26,647 bases of DNA from Rubrobacter sp. (GCA_016781885.1 JADDPM010000009.1:1-26647), one strand, 5' to 3'. Positions 15,412 to 24,529 are shown, numbered from the stretch's first letter. Made by a program: numbers and translations. The notes: a model not told the origin generated them from the letters alone.

Positions 15412-15460
15412 AGCCACCTGAAAGGCCATTGAAGCCGCGGAGTTTCGAAGCTAAGAACGG
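15412..15460. repeat. Possible third, truncated copy of the dispersed noncoding repeat
   Basis: GAAAGGCCATTGAAGCCGCGG (15420-15440) and CTAAGAACGG (15451-15460) match conserved parts of the repeats at 17635 and 21365 in the same order. It lies between the stop at 15387 and the preferred start at 15471. Confidence 0.35.
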
Positions 15461-15470
15461 TAGGAGCGGG

Positions 15471-16598
15471 GTGGTCGTGCTGAGCAAGTACGTGGACGCT
15501 CTCCGTGTCTCCATCCAGGGCAGGCTCAAAGACGAGATCATCGAGGCCCTTGGCGCGGCCAAGGAGGAGGCGTTGCGGGAGTTCGGAGACGGGAGGGCGG
15601 GGGACTTCGCCGTGCCCGGCCTCCCCGGTGGCCCCCTCCGGATCTCGCCCACTGCTCGGAACAAGTACGAGTTCATCCTGAGAAACGGGGCCGTCTACCT
15701 GGAGGTTACCTCGTGGGCCAACCTACCGGCCCTGATCATCCAGCCGATGGCCTATGTCTTCTACCAGCACGACCTCGGGGAAGTAGAAACTATGGTGGAC
15801 GACATCGCCGCATTCTTCCTGGAGCCGGGCTTCGAGATCCTGGTAAGCTCGTTCCACCTGGCAGTAGACTTCCAGGGTGAGGGGTTCGAGCTACCGGACG
15901 CCAGGGACGTAGTCACGAGGGCCAGGAAGCGAAAGGTCGAAGGCGACGGGCCCGAGCCCAACACCATGACCTTCGGCAGGCGCAACGGGGCCCTGCAGGT
16001 TCAGATCTACGACAAGACCGAGGAGCTGAAGAAGTCCGGCAAGGGCTGGATGCGCGACGTCTGGCGGGAGGGCGGCAGGTATACCGAGGGGCTCGCCGCA
16101 TGGAGGGTCGAGTACCGCTTCTCCCGCAAGAAGCTCCGAGAGCTCAGCATAAACACAATCGCCGACCTGCGCGTAGGGATGGGGGACCTAGTGCAAGCCG
16201 TCGTCGGAGACGGGGGAGCCGGCCCGTGGATACGGATAGCCTCCCCCGACACCAGAGGCCATGGGCAAGATCGACGGCCAGCAGCCCCCTGGTGGGAGGA
16301 CATAAAGGCGGCGTCGCTGGACGGAATTCCCGCAACCGGCCTCCTGGACGAACCATCCCAGAGGGAACCAGACCTCGGCCACACCGAGACCATGCTATTT
16401 GCCTACCTCGAGAAGTGGATGGCGCTAGGAGGGGGTGAGGGCCTCCATCCCTCGGAGACTCCCCTGGAGGAATTCACGGACCTGCTGGCCCGCCGGTACT
16501 CCGAACACCTCGACTTCAAGGGGACCTCCCGCCTGGAGGCCATAGACGCCAGGAGGGAGAAGATGGGCCTCGGGGCATTCCCTTTGGACGCCCAGTGA
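15471..16598 (+). CDS. Putative replication-initiation factor (Rep_trans/MobT-like)
   Basis: About 375 residues from GTG 15471 (VVVLSKYVDALRVSIQGRLK); TAGGAG lies 5-10 bases ahead of it and of a second GTG at 15477. The frame is open back to TTG 15354, overlapping the previous gene, but the extra residues look unlike protein of this type and contain a DNA repeat. The order EVTSWANLPALIIQP, SSFHLAVDFQGEGFEL, NTMTFGRRNGALQVQIYDKTEEL and AAWRVEYRFSRKKLREL matches the layout of replication-initiation factors and related relaxases: an LxxDF strand, a substrate strand with YDK..E, then W-R-x-E/Y-x-F. I cannot point to a certain catalytic tyrosine. It is the last gene of the replication module; a small hairpin follows. 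Confidence 0.5.
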   Translation: MVVLSKYVDALRVSIQGRLKDEIIEALGAAKEEALREFGDGRAGDFAVPGLPGGPLRISPTARNKYEFILRNGAVYLEVTSWANLPALIIQPMAYVFYQHDLGEVETMVDDIAAFFLEPGFEILVSSFHLAVDFQGEGFELPDARDVVTRARKRKVEGDGPEPNTMTFGRRNGALQVQIYDKTEELKKSGKGWMRDVWREGGRYTEGLAAWRVEYRFSRKKLRELSINTIADLRVGMGDLVQAVVGDGGAGPWIRIASPDTRGHGQDRRPAAPWWEDIKAASLDGIPATGLLDEPSQREPDLGHTETMLFAYLEKWMALGGGEGLHPSETPLEEFTDLLARRYSEHLDFKGTSRLEAIDARREKMGLGAFPLDAQ

Positions 16599-16630
16599 GC
16601 GACTAACCACTCGCCAACCCTTTGTACTAC

Positions 16631-16647
16631 GGGGGTCTCTAACCCCC
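16631..16647. terminator. Small hairpin after the replication module
   Basis: GGGGGT, loop CTCTA, ACCCCC. It sits 32 bases past the stop, between convergent genes. The stem is short but all G-C, and no T-tract follows, so terminator function is tentative. Confidence 0.35.
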
Positions 16648-16694
16648 ATAACACTACAAAATCTCCCCCGAAAGGTAGTAAAAGCAAGAGGATT

Positions 16695-17280
16695 CTAGTG
16701 CCTGTCTAGCTTGCGGGCTATGTCCTTGTGCTCCATGCGATAGCAGATCGAGCGTCCGTGCGGACACGTTGCCGGATAGCGACTGGTCAACCACTCCTTT
16801 ATCAACGCCTCCATCTCCTCCTGAGAGAGCCTGTCGCCCAGCTTCACCGCAGAGTGACACGCTATGGTAGCGAGTATCCTCTCCTCTCTGCTCATCCCGG
16901 GCGCCGTACCCCTCATCGCCGTGACCGCCTCCCTGAAAGCTCCCCCCACGTCCCCGCGCTCTGCCAGCGTAGAGATCACCCCGTTTATCCTGAAGGAGTC
17001 CTTGCCAAACGGCTCTACATCGAAGCCGTAGACTGAGAGTTCCTCAAGGGAATCAGCCGCCTCCGCAGCATCCTGGGGCGAAAGCTCGACCACCTCCGGG
17101 ATGAGTAGCGACTGTATAGTGGGCATCTGGTCATCTTCGGGGTCGGTGAGCCTATCGAGGAGGGCACGCTCGTGTGCCACGTGTTGGTCGACAACCCACG
17201 CTGCTAGTGGCTCGTCTACAAGGATGTAGCCAGAGGCTATCTGGCCCACTACGCGCAGGTCTCTGCGGCGTGGCAAGTCT
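16695..17280 (-). pseudogene. mutL: MutL C-terminal domain fragment
   Basis: Minus-strand sequence from LRVVGQIASGYILVDEP to the natural end SRYPATCPHGRSICYR ... IARKLDRH is the C-terminal dimerisation and endonuclease domain of the mismatch-repair protein MutL. Metal-site motifs are largely kept: DQHVAHERALLD (a variant of DQHA(X)2E(X)4E), ACHSAVK and CPHGRS. The roughly 350-residue GHKL ATPase domain is missing; upstream of about 17280 the same frame is only antisense to other remnants. No credible start codon or ribosome site is present. It is either a pseudogene fragment left by rearrangement, or the 3' end of a gene whose other part lies elsewhere. Confidence 0.85.
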
Positions 17281-17303
17281 CCCCGCTCCACCTTAGCCGG
17301 GGT

Positions 17304-17363
17304 ATGAAGGTCCTGATGCAGAGCTACGGGGCCGACGTGGTGGCCCTTAAGAACGGTCCTGAA
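17304..17363 (+). pseudogene. Short dehydrogenase-like N-terminal fragment
   Basis: ATG 17304 opens MKVLMQSYGADVVALKNGPE, resembling the first residues of zinc-dependent alcohol-dehydrogenase-type proteins (MKV...Y..G.V.L...PEP). After about 20 residues similarity stops. Too short to be sure. Confidence 0.25.
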
Positions 17364-17583
17364 CGGTGGGCGCCGATACCGGAGGTTGTGGCCGACAGAG
17401 GATGGCTGCTTCATCGCGTGCGTACCCGACCTGGAGAATTGTGCAGCCTGGGGCGTAAGCTATGAGGAAGCCCTGGCTCAAGCTCATCTAGCTGTTCGGG
17501 CGGACCTCATCTCCAGGCAGGTGTTCGGAGAGCCGATCCCCGAACCGTCGTCCCGGGTTCTAGCCCAACAATCGATCGGCTAG
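17317..17583 (+). pseudogene. HicB-like antitoxin fragment
   Basis: The frame reads YRRLWPTEDGCFIACVPDLE, then CAAWGVSYEEALAQAHLAVR and FGEPIPEP. This is the HicB core: a W..EDG-F-A-VPDLPGC strand pair, then the S-Y-EEAL..A helix. HicB proteins neutralise HicA mRNA-degrading toxins. No HicA gene is adjacent, the usual first strand is not clearly present, and the only in-frame start near the core is TTG 17386 without a ribosome site. It is therefore probably a remnant, though a stand-alone HicB-domain protein starting at 17386 (65 residues) is possible. Confidence 0.55.
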
Positions 17584-17634
17584 CACACAATCCACTCAGA
17601 TGGTTAGAGGCAAGGACCTCTTTTGAGCCGCTTC

Positions 17635-17732
17635 AAGGGCTGTTGAAGCTGCAAAACCGGCTTCTGCGGCCCTCTGGGCTGTAGGCGCTCAAAACGGCTT
17701 AGCAGCGCCACCCTCCAATGAAGCCGGCAGCG
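17635..17732. repeat. Dispersed noncoding repeat, copy A
   Basis: Shares, in order, TTGAAGC(T/C)GC (17643), CGGCCCTC (17667), GCGCTCA(A/G)AACGGCTT (17685-17700) and a closing GCAGCG-type segment with copy B at 21365-21468. The matches are separated by small indels. It occupies most of the 270-bp gap ahead of the HAD gene. Confidence 0.55.
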
Positions 17733-17854
17733 CTGATCTAGACACTACAAGCGCCGGGTCGTAGCAGTGTACGAAACCTTAGGGTACGCTTACCTCTTAT
17801 GACCGGCCTCTGGGAGTTGTTGGACAACTTACCCGTGGAGAGTGTGACGGGCGG

Positions 17855-18616
17855 ATGAACTACGTAGAGGGCCTCCTTGTGGACCTCGACGGGACGCTCT
17901 ATGTTGGAGACGAGCCCATAGCAGGCGCCGTCGGAGCCATGAGGCGCATCGGCGACGCCGGTATCCCCTTTCGCTACGTCACCAACACTACCCGCAAGTC
18001 GCGCCGAGCGGTCGCCGAAACCCTGCGCGAGATGGGGTTCCCACTGCGCGCGTCGCGAGGCGAGTCGTTAGTCTACACCCCGGCCGTAGCTGTCGGCCGT
18101 TTGCTGCTAGACCGCAGGGTTCACGCCCTCGTCGCCGAGCCTCTTCTGGAAGACCTCCACGGGGTTGTACTCACCGACCAGGAGCCCGAGTACGTGCTCG
18201 TCGGCGATCTCGGAGACGGCTTTACCTACGAGCGGCTCGACCGGGCGTTTCGGCACCTCGTGGACGGCGCGGAGTTGGTAGCTTTGCAGAAGAATCGCTA
18301 CTGGCAGAAGGAAGACGGTCTCTCCCTTGACGCCGGGCCCTTCGTGGCGGCGCTCGAGTACGCCAGTGGCAAAGAGGCCACCGTCGTTGGCAAGCCCGAG
18401 AAGGCTTTTTTCGAGGCTGCGCTCGGGGAGCTCGGGCTCGAAGCGCGCCGGGTGGCGATGGTCGGGGACGATGCGGAGGCGGACGTGGCCGGGGCGAAGG
18501 CAGCGGGCCTCCTGGGCGTCCAGGCCGAAACCGGTAAGTACCGGCCTGGGGAGGCAGAGGGAGCGGACCTCGTGGTCGAAAGCTTCGCAGATCTGACGGG
18601 GGCGATCGGTCTATAG
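17855..18616 (+). CDS. HAD-IIA (NagD-like) sugar/nucleotide phosphatase
   Basis: 253 residues from ATG 17855, with GTGGAGAG and GGGCGG upstream. The four HAD motifs are intact: I, LVDLDGTLYVG (nucleophile Asp 10, acid/base Asp 12); II, YVTNTTRKSRR; III, VVGKPEKAFF (Lys); IV, MVGDDAEADVAGAKAAGL. The cap between motifs II and III, with LTDQEPEYVLVGDLGDGFTY, is of the C2A type, so this is a NagD/LHPP-like phosphatase hydrolysing a phosphomonoester or a related bond in the cytoplasm; substrate not predictable. It is followed after 13 bases by a membrane coiled-coil gene, with which it may be co-transcribed. Confidence 0.88.
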   Translation: MNYVEGLLVDLDGTLYVGDEPIAGAVGAMRRIGDAGIPFRYVTNTTRKSRRAVAETLREMGFPLRASRGESLVYTPAVAVGRLLLDRRVHALVAEPLLEDLHGVVLTDQEPEYVLVGDLGDGFTYERLDRAFRHLVDGAELVALQKNRYWQKEDGLSLDAGPFVAALEYASGKEATVVGKPEKAFFEAALGELGLEARRVAMVGDDAEADVAGAKAAGLLGVQAETGKYRPGEAEGADLVVESFADLTGAIGL

Positions 18617-18629
18617 AAGGGGAGAAGTG

Positions 18630-19427
18630 ATGCGTAGAACAGATCAGCCCGATGAAACCAAGGCTCAGCCCCTGCCCGCGGAGCGGCTCTCTCCAGAGGC
18701 TCGGCGGCAGGTGAGACGAGCCGCGTTCCTGCGCCCTAGCAACCTGCTCGTGGTCGCCATCGGAGGCATCTTCTTCGCACTGACCCTAACGTGGTGGTCG
18801 ATTCCTCTGACCCTCGTAACCTACGCGGTCCTCGTCTTCCTTGCAGCCCGCAACGCACTTTTCTTGGATTCTGTCCTCGAAAGACGCGAGAGTCGGCTCA
18901 GGATGCAACCCGCAGCTACCAAACCCAGAGACGACGTTTCCCCCGAGCGGCGAGCCCGCTGGTTGCCACGCGGGCCTACTCGCCAAAAGGTAGAGGCGGC
19001 GCTTGAGATCCGTCAGCGTACGACGGTCGCCATCCAGGAGTCGGACGATGTCGTCCAAGCTATCCTCTATGATGCGATTCCGAAGCTTGATGAAGTAGCC
19101 GAGCGTCTCGTAGACGTTGCGCACACGCGGGAGAAGGTAGCCGGCGCGATTCAGGATCTCGAGACTCGTCCAGGCGCTGCGCATAGTGAAGCCTGGGACA
19201 CCGACCTCGCGGAGCTGGAGAACGAACTACGTGCCGCTGATGCGGAAATCTCCAACACCTTCGAGAAGCTCTTGACCCTCCGGGCACGGGTCGTACGCGT
19301 CTCCGTAGAAAGCGGGGGTGCTACCCAGGAGGCGGCTGCCAAGTTGAATGCGGACTTGGACGAAATGAACCTCCGCCTCGACGCCCTGCGCTCTACGATG
19401 TCTCCCCCGGGACCTACTGATCATTAG
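18630..19427 (+). CDS. Membrane protein with a long coiled-coil domain, unknown function
   Basis: 265 residues from ATG 18630 with AGGGGAG 5-6 bases upstream (an in-frame GTG at 18627 is too close). After a polar N-terminus come two membrane helices (about residues 38-75: NLLVVAIGGIFFALTLTWW and IPLTLVTYAVLVFLAARNAL). A basic linker leads to a C-terminal helical domain (about 120-255) with heptad-like segments such as AIPKLDEVAERLVDVAHTRE and DLAELENELRAADAEISNTF. The layout suggests a cytoplasmic coiled coil anchored to the inner membrane. It faces, convergently, the htpX-lemA pair; no family recognised. Confidence 0.7.
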   Translation: MRRTDQPDETKAQPLPAERLSPEARRQVRRAAFLRPSNLLVVAIGGIFFALTLTWWSIPLTLVTYAVLVFLAARNALFLDSVLERRESRLRMQPAATKPRDDVSPERRARWLPRGPTRQKVEAALEIRQRTTVAIQESDDVVQAILYDAIPKLDEVAERLVDVAHTREKVAGAIQDLETRPGAAHSEAWDTDLAELENELRAADAEISNTFEKLLTLRARVVRVSVESGGATQEAAAKLNADLDEMNLRLDALRSTMSPPGPTDH

Positions 19428-19531
19428 GTTGTACGAAACTCCCACGGTACAGAATAGCCCTGATGCATACAGACTCGGACATCTCGTCGAAGTGCCTTTC
19501 GTTATAGCTCTGGGCGCGAGCGTTGATTCTC

Positions 19532-20488
19532 TTATCCGACGGTTTCGGGGATACCGCCGGTCTCCAAAGAGCGCAGGATCTGTATACGCTCTTCTATGGG
19601 AGGATGGGTGGAGAAGAGACCCTTGGCGCGCTTCTCGAACTTCTTTATGGGGTTGACTATGTAGAGGTGGGCGGTCGCGCGGTTGGCTACCTCCAGGACC
19701 TCCTGGTCGCCAGAGATCTTTTGTAGAGCCTCCGCAAGGCCCTTGGGATTGCGAGTTAGCTGGACGGCGGTTGCATCGGCGAGGTACTCCCGCTGGCGGC
19801 TTATGGAGAGCTGCAGCAATCGGGCAAAAAGCGGAGCCAGGACCGCGAAGACAACGGCGATAACGATCATTATCAGTTGAATTTGCCCGCCTCCCTCCCG
19901 CTGTCTTCCCCTACCGCCCCCGAACCAAAGGCCGCGTAGGAAGAAGTCGGAAATGAGCACGGTGGTACCGACGAGGATGCCGACGAGCATGGCGTAGCGG
20001 ATGTCGTAATTGCCCACATGAGACATCTCGTGCGCGACGACGCCTTGCAGTTCATCCCGGTTCAGCTTTTCGAGGAGGCCGGAGGTTACGGCGACAGAGG
20101 CGTGCTCCGGGTCGCGGCCCGTGGCGAAGGCATTGGGGGCCGAGTCCTCGATAACGTAGACCTTCGGCATCGGTAAACCGCTGGCGATGGCCATCTCCTC
20201 GACAACGTTGAAGAGGATAGGGGCATCGTCGTGGGTTATCTCCTTTGCTCGGGAGGCTGCCAGCACCATTCGATCGCCGCCGTAGTAGGTTATGAGGCCA
20301 GAGACGGTACCGACGACGAAGGCGAGGACGAGACCGAAGAGAGCGCTTGTGGGATCCCCGAGCCACGCGTACCCGATCACGTAACCGAAGACGGTCACGA
20401 AACCGAGGAAACCCGAGATCAGAAGCAGGCTTTGGCGCCTGTTGAGAGCGATCCGATCCCGGAAAGTGCCTTCTTCCATCTGACTCAA
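19532..20488 (-). CDS. htpX: HtpX-like M48 membrane zinc metalloprotease
   Basis: 318 residues. Membrane helices at about 20-42 and 48-66, then LPMPKVYVIEDSAPNAFATG, the zinc motif HEMSH (153-157), two more helices (about 165-185, 203-222) and the third-ligand region SRQREYLADATA (Glu 234). It ends LFSTHPPIEERIQILRSL, the family's STHPP signature. The protein degrades misfolded membrane proteins. The TTG start at 20488 overlaps the lemA stop (TTGA), indicating translational coupling; an ATG three codons later is an alternative. LemA next to HtpX is a recurrent pairing in bacteria. Length is normal and all key residues are present. Confidence 0.92.
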   Translation of the reverse strand: MSQMEEGTFRDRIALNRRQSLLLISGFLGFVTVFGYVIGYAWLGDPTSALFGLVLAFVVGTVSGLITYYGGDRMVLAASRAKEITHDDAPILFNVVEEMAIASGLPMPKVYVIEDSAPNAFATGRDPEHASVAVTSGLLEKLNRDELQGVVAHEMSHVGNYDIRYAMLVGILVGTTVLISDFFLRGLWFGGGRGRQREGGGQIQLIMIVIAVVFAVLAPLFARLLQLSISRQREYLADATAVQLTRNPKGLAEALQKISGDQEVLEVANRATAHLYIVNPIKKFEKRAKGLFSTHPPIEERIQILRSLETGGIPETVG

Positions 20489-21045
20489 TCGTAGGAGACT
20501 GTCACGGACTCCCGCTCGGGACCGACGGCCTCGAAGTACTCCTTCTCGGCAAAGCCCGTCGCGCGGGCGAAGATCACCGCCGGGAAGCTCTGTATGCTCG
20601 TGTTGTAGGAGTTTACGGAGTCATTGTAGTGCTGGCGGGCGAAAGAGATCTTGTTCTCAGTCGAGGAGAGCTCCTCCTGAAAATCGAGTAATACTCTGTC
20701 CGATTTGAGCTCCGGATAGTTCTCCGCCACTGCTAACAGGTTACCAATGGCCCCCGAGAGCCGCGCCTCGGACTGGGCCTGCTCCTTGGGCGACTGAGAC
20801 TGCATCGCCTGCGAGCGCGCCCGCGTGATCTCGCCTAGAACCTGCTGCTCCTGGCGAAAGTACTTCTTCACGCCCTCAAGGAGGTTCGGAATCAGATCGT
20901 ACCGGCGCTTTAGCTGTACGTCTATCTGTCTGTACGCTTCCTCCGCCTCGTTGCGCCGCCGCACGAGCCCGTTGTAGGTGACGATAATGTAGACAACGAG
21001 CACCACGATGATCACGACCAGGAGAATCAACAAGACAGTGCCCAT
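20485..21045 (-). CDS. lemA: LemA family protein
   Basis: 186 residues from ATG 21045 with GTGGAGG four bases upstream. An N-terminal membrane helix (VLLILLVVIIVVLVVYIIV) is followed by TYNGLVRRRNEAEEAYRQID, LKRRYDLIPNLLEGVKKYF, and later ENYPELKSD, FQEELSSTENKISFARQHYN and FPAVIFARATGF, which together define LemA: a single-pass protein with an outside four-helix bundle. An in-frame extension to 21231 has no site and is not used. It is the first gene of a two-gene operon with htpX. Its role in the family is poorly known, probably in envelope proteolysis with HtpX. Confidence 0.93.
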   Translation of the reverse strand: MGTVLLILLVVIIVVLVVYIIVTYNGLVRRRNEAEEAYRQIDVQLKRRYDLIPNLLEGVKKYFRQEQQVLGEITRARSQAMQSQSPKEQAQSEARLSGAIGNLLAVAENYPELKSDRVLLDFQEELSSTENKISFARQHYNDSVNSYNTSIQSFPAVIFARATGFAEKEYFEAVGPERESVTVSYD

Positions 21046-21078
21046 AAAACCTCCACGACTCGGCGGACCGTCATAGTA

Positions 21079-21084
21079 ATTATA
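21079..21084 (-). promoter_or_regulatory. -10 box of the lemA-htpX operon
   Basis: A perfect TATAAT on the minus strand, 33 bases ahead of the lemA ATG. No good -35 is seen at 16-18 bases, so either the promoter depends on an activator or the -35 is diverged. Confidence 0.5.
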
Positions 21085-21364
21085 CTCCCGGAACAACGCC
21101 AAATAGATCCCGTGGGCGAGTACGACTCTTTGGATCCGGTCGCGCGGAGATCGGTAGATTATAGAGGTGGTCCTCCGATCGCTTCGTTGCGCTAAACCTT
21201 TAGGTGTCCGTGACCCTAAAATAAAATCCAAGCGCGAGCAGAAGTGCGGTCAATGCGGGCGGTATTTTGCGGGCTTTCCTTTGTATCGGTAGGTGAGCAA
21301 CGCACCCCCTTTCGAATCGGAAAGCCATAAGCGGCCAGAGCATATCGCCCCTTCTAAGCCTCCT

Positions 21365-21468
21365 AAAAGGCCTTTGAAGCCGCAGATCCATCGATAGCGT
21401 CCCCTCGGCCCTCGAAGTTCTACAAGCGCTCAGAACGGCTTTGAGCACCGCCCATTGAATCCCCAGCG
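21365..21468. repeat. Dispersed noncoding repeat, copy B
   Basis: Contains AAAGGCCTTTGAAGCCGC (21366-21383), CGGCCCTC (21406-21413), GCGCTCAGAACGGCTT (21426-21441) and CCCCAGCG (21461-21468), matching copy A at 17635 in the same order. GAAGCCG and the later CGGCTTT can pair, so a folded RNA or DNA structure is possible. Confidence 0.55.
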
Positions 21469-21565
21469 TACACATGCATACCAGGCATAATAAGCGAAGC
21501 CCCTTCGAACTGCTTTCACGCCTCGTTAGTGTAAGGAAACCCCGAAAAGACTAGGAGGTACCGCC

Positions 21566-21700
21566 GTGAGTAATGCAGACGACCAGAGACAGGAGCAAAC
21601 CGAAACGCCAAGCAGCAACAGGGGGATACCATTGCCCGGCCTCAGGCCCGCCCGTCAACGCCTCGGCCTAACCCAACGCCAGCTAGCCTCCCGCGCCGCC
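21566..21700 (+). pseudogene. XRE-type regulator, N-terminal fragment only
   Basis: GTG 21566 with AGGAGGT 6 bases upstream starts MSNADDQRQEQTETPSSNRG and reaches LRPARQRLGLTQRQLASRA, the first two helices of a Cro/C1 domain. At about 21700 the sequence becomes antisense to a dehydrogenase gene and the frame meets TAG at 21719. The recognition helix is lost, so it cannot work as a regulator. Expression signals look intact. Confidence 0.7.
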
Positions 21701-21948
21701 TCCAGGTTTACGTTGTCGTAGCCGACAGCCATGTTGGCGACGACCTTCAAGTCCTCGCCCGCCGCGTTCATGAGCTCGGCGTCTACCTGCTCGGTGGGGG
21801 TCACGAGGAGGCCGGACGAGCCCCAGACGGCCTCCAGCAACTCGCCGCGCTCCGGGGGTCTCTCTGATAGGACAGTCACGTTGAAGCCTTCGAGGGGGCG
21901 AAGCCCGGCCTCGGGGATCTCACGCGTAACGAGGACCTTCTCGGGCAT
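21689..21948 (-). pseudogene. 2-hydroxyacid dehydrogenase, N-terminal fragment
   Basis: ATG 21948 (AGGAG 8 bases upstream) begins MPEKVLVTREIPEAGLRPLE and continues through LLVTPTEQVDAELMNAAGE and VVANMAVGYDNVNLEAAREA. This is the start of a D-isomer-specific 2-hydroxyacid dehydrogenase of the glyoxylate-reductase type. After about 86 residues it is cut off; the NAD-binding Rossmann fold and the catalytic Arg/Glu/His are absent. It follows the aconitase gene by 30 bases in the same direction, suggesting an original acn-dehydrogenase operon. Confidence 0.75.
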
Positions 21949-21978
21949 AGGCTCCACTCCTCTCCGGGTCGCTGCTCT

Positions 21979-23560
<1,582 letters not shown>

Positions 23561-23564
23561 ATAG

Positions 23565-23704
23565 GGGAGAACCGGGGATCTGGCGTGGGCCTGACGTCGA
23601 TGCGCGAGCGGGCGGAGGAACTCGGCGGGAGCCTTACGGTCGAGACGCTCCCCGAGGGAGGCACCGTTGTAAGCGCCAGGCTGCCGTTGCCGGAGGAGGG
23701 ATAA
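23565..23704 (+). pseudogene. Histidine kinase, last part of the ATPase domain
   Basis: The plus strand reads GIGENRGSGVGLTSMRERAE, then ELGGSLTVETLPEGGTVVSA, ending RLPLPEEG at TAA 23702-23704. This is the G2-box and end of a HATPase_c domain of the NarX/DegS type. The His-containing and sensor domains are replaced upstream by antisense aconitase DNA. Its stop overlaps the response-regulator ATG by one base, so the pair was a kinase-regulator operon. Confidence 0.8.
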
Positions 23705-24378
23705 TGGATTCCATTCGGGTCCTCGTCGTCGACGATCACCCGGTCTTCCGCTATGGGATGCGCGCCATACTCGGAGCGGAGCCAGATACCGAGCTTATCG
23801 GCGAAGCCACCGACGGGAAGGAAGCGATCGCTCTGACCGCAGAACTTCGACCCGACGTGGTTCTGATGGATATAAACATACCGGAGGTGAACGGCATAGA
23901 GGCTACGCGGCAGATCCTCGAAGCCAACCCGCAGGTAGGCGTCCTGGTGCTCACCATGTTCGAGGATGACGATTCCATCTTCGCCGCGATGCGCGCCGGG
24001 GCCCGTGGTTACGTGCTCAAGGGCGCCGACGGGGTTGAGACGTTACGAGCCATCCGCGCGGTTGCTAAAGGGGAGGGGATCTTCAGCCCCACGGTCCGCG
24101 CGGCACTGATGCAACACTTCGCCACACCTCAAAAGAAGATTGGAGCAGAATCATCCCGACCCTTCCCAGAGCTCACCGAGCGGGAGCATGACATCCTGAC
24201 CCTGATCGCCCGGGGCTACACCAACACCGCCATCGCCGACCGCCTATATCTCAGCCCCAAAACGGTGCGCAACTACGTCTCCAACATCCTCACCAAGCTA
24301 CAGGTTGCAGACCGGGCGCAGGCCATTATCCGTGCCCGAGAGGCTGGCTTGGGGCACGACAGAAACACGTCTCATTAG
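23704..24378 (+). CDS. NarL/FixJ-family response regulator
   Basis: 224 residues from ATG 23704 with GGAGGAGGGA upstream. The receiver domain has the acidic pair Asp 10/11 (RVLVVDDHPVF), phospho-acceptor Asp 56 (VVLMDINIPEVNG), Thr 84 and Lys 106 (GYVLKGAD). A LuxR-type DNA-binding domain follows (about 150-212: ELTEREHDILTLIARGYTN, then IADRLYLSPKTVRNYVSNIL). All key residues are present. Its cognate kinase gene immediately upstream is truncated, so it may be orphaned, may be served by the sensor kinase starting at 25368, or may lack its native promoter. Confidence 0.92.
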   Translation: MDSIRVLVVDDHPVFRYGMRAILGAEPDTELIGEATDGKEAIALTAELRPDVVLMDINIPEVNGIEATRQILEANPQVGVLVLTMFEDDDSIFAAMRAGARGYVLKGADGVETLRAIRAVAKGEGIFSPTVRAALMQHFATPQKKIGAESSRPFPELTEREHDILTLIARGYTNTAIADRLYLSPKTVRNYVSNILTKLQVADRAQAIIRAREAGLGHDRNTSH

Positions 24379-24408
24379 ACCGGTATTCCCGGGAAAAATT
24401 GCCCGGTC
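24378..24408 (+). terminator. Weak inverted repeat after the response regulator
   Basis: GACCGG (24378-24383) and CCGGTC (24403-24408) with AAAAATT in the loop. It begins at the stop codon. No T-run follows the stem, so it is a weak candidate. Confidence 0.3.
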
Positions 24409-24529
24409 AAGTCGGGAAACCGTCCCCTACCTCCCAGGAAGGTCGCCCGCGTACAGTGCTTGCAGATGATTCGGGCACGGTGCCCGAGCGAAAGCTAGAG
24501 CAGAGGATCTCTGCAAAGGAGGTAGACGG

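Larger units (their letters stand above)
21046..21565. other. Intergenic region ahead of lemA
   Basis: Contains the lemA -10 box, copy B of the dispersed repeat (21365-21468) and the Shine-Dalgarno AGGAGGT (21553-21559) of the truncated XRE gene. No gene is seen in between. Confidence 0.5.

Noticed and set aside
15354..15470. N-terminal extension of the replication-factor gene from TTG 15354
   Set aside because: It overlaps the previous gene, contains part of the dispersed DNA repeat and lacks a ribosome site, whereas the GTGs at 15471 and 15477 have one.
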